Assembly (NCBI GenBank): GCA_036262035.1
Contig: DATAJS010000018.1
Location: 1-64,000, forward strand
Length of the DNA stretch: 64,000 bases
Direction of reading: 5' to 3'
Origin: Burkholderiales bacterium
GTDB taxonomy: Bacteria > Pseudomonadota > Gammaproteobacteria > Burkholderiales > SG8-41
The notes beneath the pieces are model-generated. The model did not search any database and was not told the origin of the DNA. It saw only the letters and a list, made by a program, of their open reading frames with translations. This document shows positions 26,062 to 32,543 of the stretch, in pieces (position 1 is the first letter of the stretch; every line of letters starts with the position of its first letter). The translations under genes and the position numbers were made by a program.

Positions 26062-27054
26062 TTAAGTTTTTTTTAGTCTTCCCGCCACGTCCTGCCGTTC
26101 GAGGAGTTGCTGCTCAATGTCCGCTTCCCGTATGGACTCCTGCTGATGGATCAGCACTTCCTTGAGTACTTCCTCCGCGGCCCGAGTAATCTCCGCGTAG
26201 CTCAAGCCATGCGCAAACTCCGCGAGCCGCTTCCAAGACACCCCCTTCGCCACAAGCCGTCCAAGTCGGACGCGTAGCAAAGCTGCTATCTGCTGAACGT
26301 TGGGGAGCGAGTAGTGCAGGACATCATCAAAGCGTCGGAAAAGCGCGTGGTCGAGAATCTCTGGATGATTGGTCGCCGCGACGATAAGGCTGTGGGATCC
26401 GTCCTGCTCAATCATCTGCAGGAAACTGTTAAGAACGCGGCGAATCTCGCCGACATCGTTCGCCAGCCCCCGCTGGGAGCCAATCGCATCGAACTCATCG
26501 AAGAAGTACACGCCGCGCGTGTGATCGGTTGCATCGAAGATCAGTCGTAACTTCGCCGCCGTTTCCCCCATGAACTTGGTAATGAGCGCGTCGAGGCGTA
26601 CTTGGAACAGTGGTATGCCAAGCTCGCCCGCGAGTACAGACGCTGAAAGGGTTTTCCCAGTTCCGGGCGGTCCAACCAGCAAGAGCTTGCGGCGGGGGGC
26701 CAAGCCGTGTTGGAGAATTCGCGCTGCATGTCGCTGTTCCCGAATGACCCGCTGCAGTTGCTTCGCGAGCGTGTCATCGAGAACGATGTCGGAAAACCGA
26801 GCCTTCGGGAAGGAAACGGCGAGAAGATTTGCCAGGTCGCCCTTCGGACGCCGAATCGGGATGGCCCCGTCTTGTGATCGATTGCCGTGACGCGTCTTCG
26901 CCTCATCAATGAGCGTGCGCAAGTCCTCAGCCACCTGCCCATGCCCAAGCTTCGCCTCCTGAGCGGCCACCTGCATCGCGACAGAAAAAAAGCGCTGATC
27001 GTCGCCCTCGATGTGCGACTTCAACAACGCTTTGATCTGTTCAGCGCTCGCCAC
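26062..27054 (-). CDS. ietA: AAA+ ATPase of an IetAS module (IetA)
   Basis: The 330-residue protein has Walker A GPPGTGKT at 128-135, Walker B VYFFDEFDA around 182-190, sensor Asn229 (VAATNHPE) and arginine-finger residues at 240-241 (HALFRRFDDVL). An N-terminal helical part of about 85 residues could contact the partner. The size and its position just upstream of an S8 protease match IetA. A 14-base overlap with the preceding small frame and 18 bases to ietS suggest one operon. It probably regulates or remodels the protease. Confidence 0.9.
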   Translation of the reverse strand: MASAEQIKALLKSHIEGDDQRFFSVAMQVAAQEAKLGHGQVAEDLRTLIDEAKTRHGNRSQDGAIPIRRPKGDLANLLAVSFPKARFSDIVLDDTLAKQLQRVIREQRHAARILQHGLAPRRKLLLVGPPGTGKTLSASVLAGELGIPLFQVRLDALITKFMGETAAKLRLIFDATDHTRGVYFFDEFDAIGSQRGLANDVGEIRRVLNSFLQMIEQDGSHSLIVAATNHPEILDHALFRRFDDVLHYSLPNVQQIAALLRVRLGRLVAKGVSWKRLAEFAHGLSYAEITRAAEEVLKEVLIHQQESIREADIEQQLLERQDVAGRLKKT

Positions 27055-27379
27055 GTTCTAGCTCTCTCGGAAGAGTCGTTTCGAAGCCGCTCGCGTAAGG
27101 TTCCAACAAGCCATGTGTGGCTCCACGCCAGGCGGGTACCACATCGTAGCGACGCTTCGGCTGTTTAGTCTCGGTGAAACATAGCACGCCGCTCGTCGGC
27201 ATTGCGTCAGCCGAGATGAATTGGCACGACGCCACCAGTCGGCGGTTTTGAAACGAAAACATAGCCGGCCTTGTTTCAGAAGCGAGTGCGGCAGGCACTG
27301 GCAATAGGCTGCTTGTCGGCGCGCCTTGAACATGCTCGCGGCAGGCTGCTACCGCTCGTGGAGCCTTGAATTCGTACAT
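27041..27379 (-). CDS. Small protein of unknown function upstream of ietA
   Basis: The 112-codon frame begins MYEFKAPRAVAACREHVQGA immediately after the DUF6088 stop (TGA-C-ATG) and overlaps ietA by 14 bases. It is therefore coupled at both ends, which is the main support for it being a real gene. Composition is mixed, with no membrane segment or known motif recognised. In many islands a DUF6088 gene is followed by an AbiEii-type nucleotidyltransferase, but this frame does not resemble one. It may be a remnant or a third component. Confidence 0.5.
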   Translation of the reverse strand: MYEFKAPRAVAACREHVQGAPTSSLLPVPAALASETRPAMFSFQNRRLVASCQFISADAMPTSGVLCFTETKQPKRRYDVVPAWRGATHGLLEPYASGFETTLPRELERGER

Positions 27380-27380
27380 G

Positions 27381-27998
27381 TCAGGCCGCGAGCTTTCGCA
27401 TGATTTCTGCGACCCATGCCGGTGCGTAGCGCAAATCGCGCAGCAACTGCTTCTGGTCGTCGTCCGTCAGTTGTCGTTTGAGTATCGCCAGCGTCCTGTC
27501 GTTGACGTTGCGCTGTCCAATGTGTCGCAGCGCTTGTATGACGGTGCCGCTCTTGCGGCCAGCGGTGGCGACGTTTCGCGGGGTAGTGTGCTTCAGCACG
27601 ATTTCCTGCTGGCCGTAATTCACTTTGCGGGACGGACCATTCGTGAGGAATACGATACGCGTTGGCACCTGCTCGGACAGGCCCAGGATGTTCGCTACAT
27701 ACGCGCCAGTCGGCTGAACCTTGCTGCCCTCGCGCGTCGCGAGGGCTTTGGCGACTGCGTCGGCCGACGGCGGGCCGTGACCGAACGTGGGATGGTCGAT
27801 CGGATAGTCATATAGTCCGCGGGCGAGCTGGCGGATAAGGCCTTTACGTGAAAGGCGGGTCAACGCCATGCCGACGGCACGGGGGTCGCCTAAGGTAGCA
27901 AGGTCTTTCGGCGTGAATACCCAACCCCCCCGGTGCCCGAATATGATAGAACGGGCTTTCGGCTCAATAACTTGCGTATGTCTCTTGGCGGCTGTCAT
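27381..27998 (-). CDS. DUF6088 (AbiEi antitoxin-like) winged-helix protein
   Basis: The 205-residue protein begins MTAAKRHTQVIEPKARSIIF and shows the hallmark of this family near residue 30: GWVFTPKDLATLGDPRAVG, ALTRLSRKGLIRQLARGLYD and YPIDHPTFGHGPPSADAVAK. This is the N-terminal wing region of AbiEi-type transcriptional antitoxins. A Met reached through an upstream TTG, ten codons earlier, is the alternative start. An 18-base palindrome (28004-28021) lies just upstream, and autoregulation is likely. No AbiEii nucleotidyltransferase follows; the next recognisable genes are ietA/ietS. Confidence 0.85.
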   Translation of the reverse strand: MTAAKRHTQVIEPKARSIIFGHRGGWVFTPKDLATLGDPRAVGMALTRLSRKGLIRQLARGLYDYPIDHPTFGHGPPSADAVAKALATREGSKVQPTGAYVANILGLSEQVPTRIVFLTNGPSRKVNYGQQEIVLKHTTPRNVATAGRKSGTVIQALRHIGQRNVNDRTLAILKRQLTDDDQKQLLRDLRYAPAWVAEIMRKLAA

Positions 27999-28003
27999 GT
28001 TGA

Positions 28004-28021
28004 AAAAAGCATATACTTTTT
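28004..28021. promoter_or_regulatory. Candidate operator before the DUF6088 gene
   Basis: AAAAAGCATATACTTTTT is an imperfect palindrome matching itself at 16 of 18 positions, ending 6 bases before the ATG at 27998. AbiEi-type antitoxins bind inverted repeats in their own promoter, so this is a plausible site for autorepression. Confidence 0.5.
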
Positions 28022-28087
28022 GCAACAAAAAGCAACCCAGGAGCTACAACGCAGCACGGACGCCCGAGGACTGTCAGCACTCGACAA

Positions 28088-28629
28088 TTACGAAAAGACC
28101 CCGTGTTCGATGCAGCCCAGCGTGTCCAGAACGCTCTCGGCTCCGACGTCAACGTCCAGCAGGCTGAGAGGCGTTCGCCCACCAAGCGATGCATTCGGCG
28201 CTTTCAACCAGTCGATGCCAACTTCGGTGTTTTCGAAGACTTCATTCGCTCGGACCACGACCCGCGCCAAGCGCAGCAGCTTTGCCGATTCTTCGCTGTT
28301 CAGAACGCCCCCTCGCTTCCGCCGCGCCAGAGTGCGTTCCGGGATGCCAAGCGCGCGCACGAGATCCGTCTGCGAAAGCTGAGTCGCTTTCACGAGCGCG
28401 TGACCACGGCGGCCGGCAGACCAGCACGGATCGCCTCGACCCAATCGAACGCTGAGGTCGGCTGCGTCTTCAGAACCGATTTGCCGCCCAGCAGCGCCGC
28501 GAGAATGGAATCGGTGCTACTCGGGTTTCTGAGCGTCCTGAGCATGTGCGTGCGTCCAAGTGCTGCTTGCAGCGATTTTGCGCAAGTACCTTGAGGCACC
28601 GGCGCGGCGCGCCCTCGCGCCACTGGCAC
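28088..28629 (-). pseudogene. Frameshifted MbcA/ParS/Xre-type antitoxin (DUF2384), orphan
   Basis: The N-terminal part (LLGGKSVLKTQPTSAFDWVE, AIRAGLPAAVV) reads in one frame and stops at about 28390. The C-terminal part (ALVKATQLSQTDLVRALGIP, ERTLARRKRGG, then LGCIEHGVFS) reads in the next frame. Adding one base near 28400-28404 joins them into a normal antitoxin with an Xre-like HTH and the toxin-binding C-terminal domain. It is either a one-base deletion or an assembly error. The RES-domain toxin that normally follows is absent. The start is uncertain (GTG at 28629 or ATG at 28545). Confidence 0.75.
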
Positions 28630-28850
28630 CCTCTGCCCCGATGACTAACAGACAGGGGCGGCAGTTTCAATAGCCGAAAAACAAGAAAACGACCATCGAT
28701 TCGAACCCTGCGAATCTCTATTCTCCGACGGTCGTCTAGCGTACCTCGCAAATTTTTTCAACACCTGAAAACGCCGTTTTTAGGTATCGATCCGAACGCG
28801 GGACCTCCCTATGCTCGGCAAACACTGACCAGCTTAGGAGCGCGTTACAG
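28630..28850. other. Divergent intergenic region with an odd-length palindrome
   Basis: CTGAAAACGCCGTTTTTAG at 28765-28783 is a near-perfect palindrome (one mismatched pair around a central C). It lies between the divergent antitoxin pseudogene and the ribbon-helix-helix gene, and could be the operator of either. The stretch 28680-28740 also contains an ACGACC/GGTCGT inverted repeat. No gene is seen. Confidence 0.4.
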
Positions 28851-29225
28851 GTGCGCAAGAACGTAACCATCGGTCTTTCCCCGGCCGAATTCATCCGGGT
28901 CCAGGGCGCCGCGGCAGTTGCGGGCATGCCGATCGCGACCTACCTCAAATGGCTGCTGCGCGGCGGCGCGCCACACGACGACACCGCGAAGGGCATTGGC
29001 TCGGTCCTCCAACGCCTCGACCAGATTGCAGTCTTGATAGCGCGGCTTCCACGCTGCTATCACGCGTCCGCGCGCCCGCTGGAGACAGTCACGCCGCCGG
29101 CGGCTATCGAAACGCCGCCCGTGTCACGGGAAGCAATCGAACGAAGCCTTCGCGAGCGCGGCATGCCGAGCTCCACGATTCGCCAATTGTTCGTAGTTCT
29201 CGACGAACACGGCGTGCTTCGCTGA
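28851..29225 (+). CDS. Ribbon-helix-helix protein (mobilisation/partition-like)
   Basis: The 124-residue product starts with GTG at 28851, preceded by TAGGAG at 28835-28840. The N-terminus MRKNVTIGLSPAEFIRVQGA and AVAGMPIATYLKWLLRGG fits a ribbon-helix-helix fold as in MobC-like relaxosome proteins. A proline-rich linker leads to a C-terminal helical part (SREAIERSLRERGMPSSTIR). It probably binds DNA; the nearby palindrome and repeats are possible targets. No relaxase is present, so a mobilisation role is inference only. Confidence 0.55.
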   Translation: MRKNVTIGLSPAEFIRVQGAAAVAGMPIATYLKWLLRGGAPHDDTAKGIGSVLQRLDQIAVLIARLPRCYHASARPLETVTPPAAIETPPVSREAIERSLRERGMPSSTIRQLFVVLDEHGVLR

Positions 29226-29484
29226 TCAGGGCTGCGCCAGCACGATGCAAGCAACAGACGTCTTCGGCTTCAGCACGTTAGGCCGCGCCTTGCAGTATGT
29301 GTGTAATCCGACTGCTTTCATCAATTCCCAATCGCAGCGCGGACTTAGCTGCACCCCGCAGGGTGCGTATGGTGTGATGCATTTTTCGCGAGTTAAAGAC
29401 GAGCGAAGAGCGTCACAACTTGCCGACGCTTCAGCGTCGGCGGGCGGCACACCCGAAGACGCCGGGCAATGCGACCGGATCACT
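29226..29484. other. Non-coding stretch with a perfect hairpin
   Basis: No gene is supported here. GCCGACGC-TTCA-GCGTCGGC at 29422-29441 is an 8-bp perfect stem with a four-base loop. A shorter GCACCC-CGCA-GGGTGC hairpin lies near 29343-29359. Neither is followed by a T-run. Both precede the 11-bp repeat series. Confidence 0.5.
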
Positions 29485-29539
29485 GGACAAAGGCTGGACA
29501 TTTACTCGACAAACAGTGGACAGCTACTGGACACACCGT
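29485..29539. repeat. 11-bp repeat array I (five units, GGACA core)
   Basis: Units begin at 29485, 29496, 29507, 29518 and 29529, each with GGACA (once CGACA) and a spacing of exactly 11 bases. The unit length is about one turn of the DNA helix, so the cores lie on one face. Confidence 0.85.
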
Positions 29540-29564
29540 GTGTCGTAACCCGAGGCCGCGGAGA

Positions 29565-29718
29565 GCAAACAGGAAGCACTTCGATAGCACTTCGGGAGCA
29601 ATCGGATAGCAACCCGGAAGCAGTCGGAGAGCAGTCCGATAGCAGTCGGGATGCAGTCGCGCTGCAGTCCAATTGCAGCCGAAACGCAGTCGCGCTGCAG
29701 TCCGATTGCAGTCTGCGC
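29565..29718. repeat. 11-bp repeat array II (14 units, GCAGTC core)
   Basis: Fourteen consecutive units start with GCA at 29565, 29576, 29587, 29598, 29609, 29620, 29631, 29642, 29653, 29664, 29675, 29686, 29697 and 29708, without a single base out of register. The consensus is roughly GCAGTCSGATA; units 9 and 12 are identical (GCAGTCGCGCT). The phase differs from array I. The array ends 13 bases before the small gene at 29732. Open frames through it are a by-product of the period. Confidence 0.9.
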
Positions 29719-29731
29719 AGCGGAACCGGAA

Positions 29732-30211
29732 ATGCCCCGCCGCGCTGACTTCCCCTGGGGCCGCTGGGTCCGCGTCTCGGAAGCGCACTACTACGCCTGC
29801 GGCGGCGATCGCCGCTACTTCGACGCGCACTTCAAGCCGCACCTCACCTCGATGCAGCTTTCCAAGCAGGGCCGCGCGTACGTGCGCGCGGAGATTGACG
29901 CGATTGCCGAGACCATCGAAACTCGTACGCGCAACGGGCGGGCCTGCGACGAGAAAGGAGTTACACACGCATGGCACGAACGAGAACGAGCGGCATCACG
30001 ACCGATGCCGCAGGCAACAAAATCGTCTGCAAGCAAGTCGGCGGAGAAACGATCTTCGCGCGGCTCGGAAACGTCAGTCAGGAAACCGCGGAATCGTGGC
30101 TCGCGGACCGGATCCAGCGCATCACCCTCGCAAAAGCGCGTGGATCGCGTCCTCGAGTTACTTTCCGGGAAGCCGCTGCCAAGTACCTCCGAGACAACCG
30201 AGACCGTCTAG
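29732..30211 (+). CDS. Small protein preceding the integrase (excisionase/regulator-like)
   Basis: The frame begins MPRRADFPWGRWVRVSEAHY and continues YYACGGDRRYFDAHFKPHLT. This resembles the short proteins often found directly upstream of this class of island integrases. The conserved part ends near residue 80, where the integrase ATG (29971) lies with its AAAGGAG site. In this copy the frame stays open for a further 241 bases inside the integrase gene; the low-complexity Ser/Arg tail there is probably not functional. The role as excisionase or attachment-site regulator is inferred from position. Confidence 0.55.
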   Translation: MPRRADFPWGRWVRVSEAHYYACGGDRRYFDAHFKPHLTSMQLSKQGRAYVRAEIDAIAETIETRTRNGRACDEKGVTHAWHERERAASRPMPQATKSSASKSAEKRSSRGSETSVRKPRNRGSRTGSSASPSQKRVDRVLELLSGKPLPSTSETTETV

Positions 30212-31155
30212 CCTCCATCAACGACGCAGCGTGGCACGTCGAGCTGCTGACTCCGTGGATCGGCGAAAGACCTCTGGACGAGGTGCATGACGGGACGCTG
30301 GAGCCGTTCGTGAAGCAGCGCCTGGAAGTCGAAAAGGTGAGCCTCACGACGGTAAACAGGAGCAAGGAAGTGGTGCGCCGGATCCTGAACCTCGCGGCGC
30401 GTAGCTGGCGGCACGAGAACGGTATGACGTGGCTGGAAACGTCGCCGCTCATCACCGTCGACGCGAAGCAGGCGAGGAAGAAAGCGCGCAAGCCCTACCC
30501 GCTCACGTGGGACGAGGAAGACCTGCTCTTCGCGGAGCTGCCGGAAGACCCGACGCGCCAGATGGCGCGGTTCAAGGTGAACACCGGGACCCGCGAACAG
30601 GAAGTCTGCCTTCTCCGGTGGGAGTGGGAGATCGCGGTGCCGGAGCTCAACACGTCGGTTTTCGTGGTGCCCGGGGCCTTCGTGAAGAACGGTGAGGACA
30701 GGCTGATCGTGCTCAACCAGGTGGCGCAGGAGGTGGTCGAGGAGCGCCGGGGCATCCACCCCGAGTTCGTCTTCACCTACCGAGGCCAGCGCGCCAGGAA
30801 ATACGGCGGCGGCTACAAACCCGGATATGCCGGGAAGCCGGTCGAGTGCCTCAACAACAACGCGTGGCAGCACGCCCGGGAGCGGGCCGCAAAGCGCTAC
30901 CTGGAGAAGTTCGGCCGGGAAGCGCCTTGGGGTTTTGCGCACGTCCGCGTGCACGATCTGAAGCATACGTTCGGCCGCAGGCTGCGCGCGGCGGGCGTGG
31001 GCGAAGAGACGCGGAAGGTCCTCCTCGGACACACGAACGGCGACATCACGACGCATTACAGCGCGGTAGAGATTGCCGAGCTGATTCGTGCGGTGAACCG
31101 GATCGACCGGAGCCTTGCAACGCCGGCGATCACGCTTCTGAGGGCTGCTGCATGA
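29971..31155 (+). CDS. Tyrosine-type site-specific integrase
   Basis: The 394-residue protein has an N-terminal arm/core-binding region (MARTRTSGITTDAAGNKIVC) and a catalytic domain. Active-site candidates are R208 (NTGTREQEVCLLRW), the HDLKH box at 328-332, G353/H354 (LLGH) and nucleophile Y363 (THYSAVE). The second Arg of the usual HxxR box is Lys, as seen in many relatives of this subgroup. AAAGGAG lies 10 bases before the ATG. It sits 80 bases from the restored tRNA-Arg and should catalyse island insertion and excision at the 45-bp repeat. Confidence 0.93.
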   Translation: MARTRTSGITTDAAGNKIVCKQVGGETIFARLGNVSQETAESWLADRIQRITLAKARGSRPRVTFREAAAKYLRDNRDRLASINDAAWHVELLTPWIGERPLDEVHDGTLEPFVKQRLEVEKVSLTTVNRSKEVVRRILNLAARSWRHENGMTWLETSPLITVDAKQARKKARKPYPLTWDEEDLLFAELPEDPTRQMARFKVNTGTREQEVCLLRWEWEIAVPELNTSVFVVPGAFVKNGEDRLIVLNQVAQEVVEERRGIHPEFVFTYRGQRARKYGGGYKPGYAGKPVECLNNNAWQHARERAAKRYLEKFGREAPWGFAHVRVHDLKHTFGRRLRAAGVGEETRKVLLGHTNGDITTHYSAVEIAELIRAVNRIDRSLATPAITLLRAAA

Positions 31156-31189
31156 GCGCGCAAGCTGTAGGTCTTGCAAACTCTGGCAG

Positions 31190-31224
31190 AAAAAACTTAG
31201 GGCCGCTCGAAAGCAGCCCTAAGT
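31190..31224 (-). terminator. Island-supplied terminator for tRNA-Arg
   Basis: On the minus strand, 10 bases after the tRNA CCA, ACTTAGGGC and GCCCTAAGT (31216-31224 and 31195-31203) form a 9-bp stem. Six T follow, giving a good rho-independent terminator. It replaces the original one left at 21713-21742. Confidence 0.8.
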
Positions 31225-31231
31225 CATTGAT
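31221..31231. other. Candidate integrase arm site, right copy
   Basis: AAGTCATTGAT matches 21816-21826 exactly, on the same strand and on the inner side of each 45-bp attachment repeat. This could be an arm-type site for the integrase, but an 11-base match is modest evidence. Confidence 0.35.
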
Positions 31232-31234
31232 AGT

Positions 31235-31311
31235 TGGCGCGCCCGGCAGGATTTGAACCCACGACCCCCTGGTTCGTAGCCAGGTACTCTATCCAACTGA
31301 GCTACGGGCGC
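31235..31311 (-). tRNA. tRNA-Arg(ACG)
   Basis: The minus strand reads GCGCCCGTAGCTCAGTTGGA and folds into a full cloverleaf of 77 bases with encoded CCA. The anticodon stem CCTGG/CCAGG holds the loop CTACGAA, so the anticodon is ACG. Its 3' 45 bases are the integration target of the island, and the insertion preserved the complete tRNA. Confidence 0.97.
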
Positions 31312-31345
31312 GTTGAGCCGGGAATTATATCAAAGATTTCGAGGC

Positions 31346-31801
31346 TTACGAAGACTTCTCGCGCACCGGCACGAGCAGCACCGGCACTTCCGCCCCGTGC
31401 AGCACCGCTTCGGCGTCGCTGCCGAGCACCGCGTGGCGCAGGCCGCCGGTGGCGTGGGTGCCCATCACGATGAGGTCCGCCGACCATTTGCGCGATTCGT
31501 CGACGATGAGGTCGGCGACCCTGCCCGTGAAATTCTCGTGCAGCACCGTCTCGGCATCCACGCCCTGACTCACCGCGAGGGTGCGCGCCTCCGTCAGGAT
31601 CTCCTTGCCGCCTTCCGCGAAGTCCGCGACCAGCGGCGCGGCGGCGATGCCGGTCTCCGGATTGAGCGCCAGGGCGGAATCGTCGACGATGTGCACGAGC
31701 CGGAGTTGCGCGCCGACTTCCTTCGAAAGCTTCACCGCTTCCTCGAGGCCGCGCTTCGAGATGTCGCTGCCGTCGACCGGCACGAGAATTCGCTGATACA
31801 T
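31346..31801 (-). CDS. Universal stress protein (UspA family)
   Basis: The 151-residue protein begins MYQRILVPVDGSDISKRGLE and contains the ATP-binding GTHATGGLRHAVLGSDAEAV block with a C-terminal VPVLLVPV strand. This is a single UspA domain, a cytosolic stress protein that binds ATP in the GxxGxxG(S) group. GGAGGGATC precedes the ATG. It stands alone, divergent from vanZ and just beyond tRNA-Arg. Confidence 0.93.
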   Translation of the reverse strand: MYQRILVPVDGSDISKRGLEEAVKLSKEVGAQLRLVHIVDDSALALNPETGIAAAPLVADFAEGGKEILTEARTLAVSQGVDAETVLHENFTGRVADLIVDESRKWSADLIVMGTHATGGLRHAVLGSDAEAVLHGAEVPVLLVPVREKSS

Positions 31802-31999
31802 GATCCCTCCGCTTCTTTCCGAGCGTTGATGATGAGCGCATCGTAACGTCGCGTGCGCGGCGGCGCTACAGGAGAATGCGTGGAAACGTTGTCGAGCGGT
31901 GACATTTCGATGCAATGAATCGGGGCAGCGCGCACTCGACGAGTGCGACGGGAACTATCTGCGTTGCGAGCAACCAAAACCGCGGCTTCAAAATATCAA

Positions 32000-32389
32000 A
32001 TGGATGATGAATTGAAATTCCGCCCTCTTTGGCTGGTCCTCGGCTGGTGCCTCGTCGCTGCTGTCGTCTATCTCTCCGTCAGTCACACCTCGGTCGCGCC
32101 GAACGTCGAGAACGGCGACAAGATCGGCCACTTCGTCGCCTACGGCACGCTGTCCCTCTGGTTCGTACAGCTCTTCCGGCGGCCGCCGCAGCGCTTCGGC
32201 GCATGCCTGGCGCTCGTCGCGCTCGGTGTCGCGCTCGAATGTGTGCAGGCGGTGTTGCCTTACCGATCGTTCGACCGGATGGACATGCTCGCGAACGCGT
32301 GCGGCGTGGTTTTAGGGTGGATCGCGGCCCCGCCGCGCCTGCCGAACCTGCTGGCGATGGTCGAGCGCGCGGTGCGCGCGCCCGCGTGA
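32000..32389 (+). CDS. VanZ-family membrane protein
   Basis: The 129-residue protein has about four membrane helices: LVLGWCLVAAVVYLSVS, the segment around FVAYGTLSLWFVQLF, FGACLALVALGVALECVQAV and MLANACGVVLGWIAA. The VanZ signature DKIGHFVAYGTLSLW and the SFDRMDMLANACG block are present. The function of VanZ-like proteins outside teicoplanin resistance is poorly known. The start MDDELKFRP was chosen over an upstream Met that gives an unlikely basic N-terminus. Confidence 0.82.
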   Translation: MDDELKFRPLWLVLGWCLVAAVVYLSVSHTSVAPNVENGDKIGHFVAYGTLSLWFVQLFRRPPQRFGACLALVALGVALECVQAVLPYRSFDRMDMLANACGVVLGWIAAPPRLPNLLAMVERAVRAPA

Positions 32390-32543
32390 AGTCGCCGCCC
32401 AAACGAAAGGGCCTCGTAGCATCGGCCGCGACGCGTCCGAAAAGCCTCAGGGGGCCGCTTACCGCTTGACCCGGACGAACAGCCTCAGGTGGTCGGCGGG
32501 ACAGTGTGAACCTCCGTACTCGCTTGCGCCGCGTGCGCCAGCG

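Larger units (their letters stand above)
21755..31279. mobile_element. 9.5-kb genomic island in tRNA-Arg(ACG) with IetAS defence module
   Basis: The segment is flanked by perfect 45-bp direct repeats (21755-21799 and 31235-31279), 9480 bases apart. A tyrosine integrase abuts the restored tRNA. Cargo includes two unknown plus-strand genes, the ietA/ietS pair, a DUF6088 gene, a frameshifted antitoxin and a ribbon-helix-helix protein. Base composition is visibly less GC-rich and codon choice is more mixed than in the flanks. There are no conjugation, capsid or transposase genes, so it probably moves with outside help or is stalled. Confidence 0.9.

Noticed and set aside
28685..28715. A tRNA-like GATTCGAACCCTGCG stretch
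   Set aside because: It resembles a T-arm on the minus strand, but the flanking bases do not pair and no acceptor or anticodon arm exists.
29485..29718. Possible CRISPR array
   Set aside because: Units are 11 bases with no spacers of 30-40 bases, and no cas genes are near.
29245..29748. A 167-codon open frame across the 11-bp repeats
   Set aside because: Its last third is only the repeat translated as an 11-residue cycle, other frames of the array are also open, and there is no ribosome-binding site.
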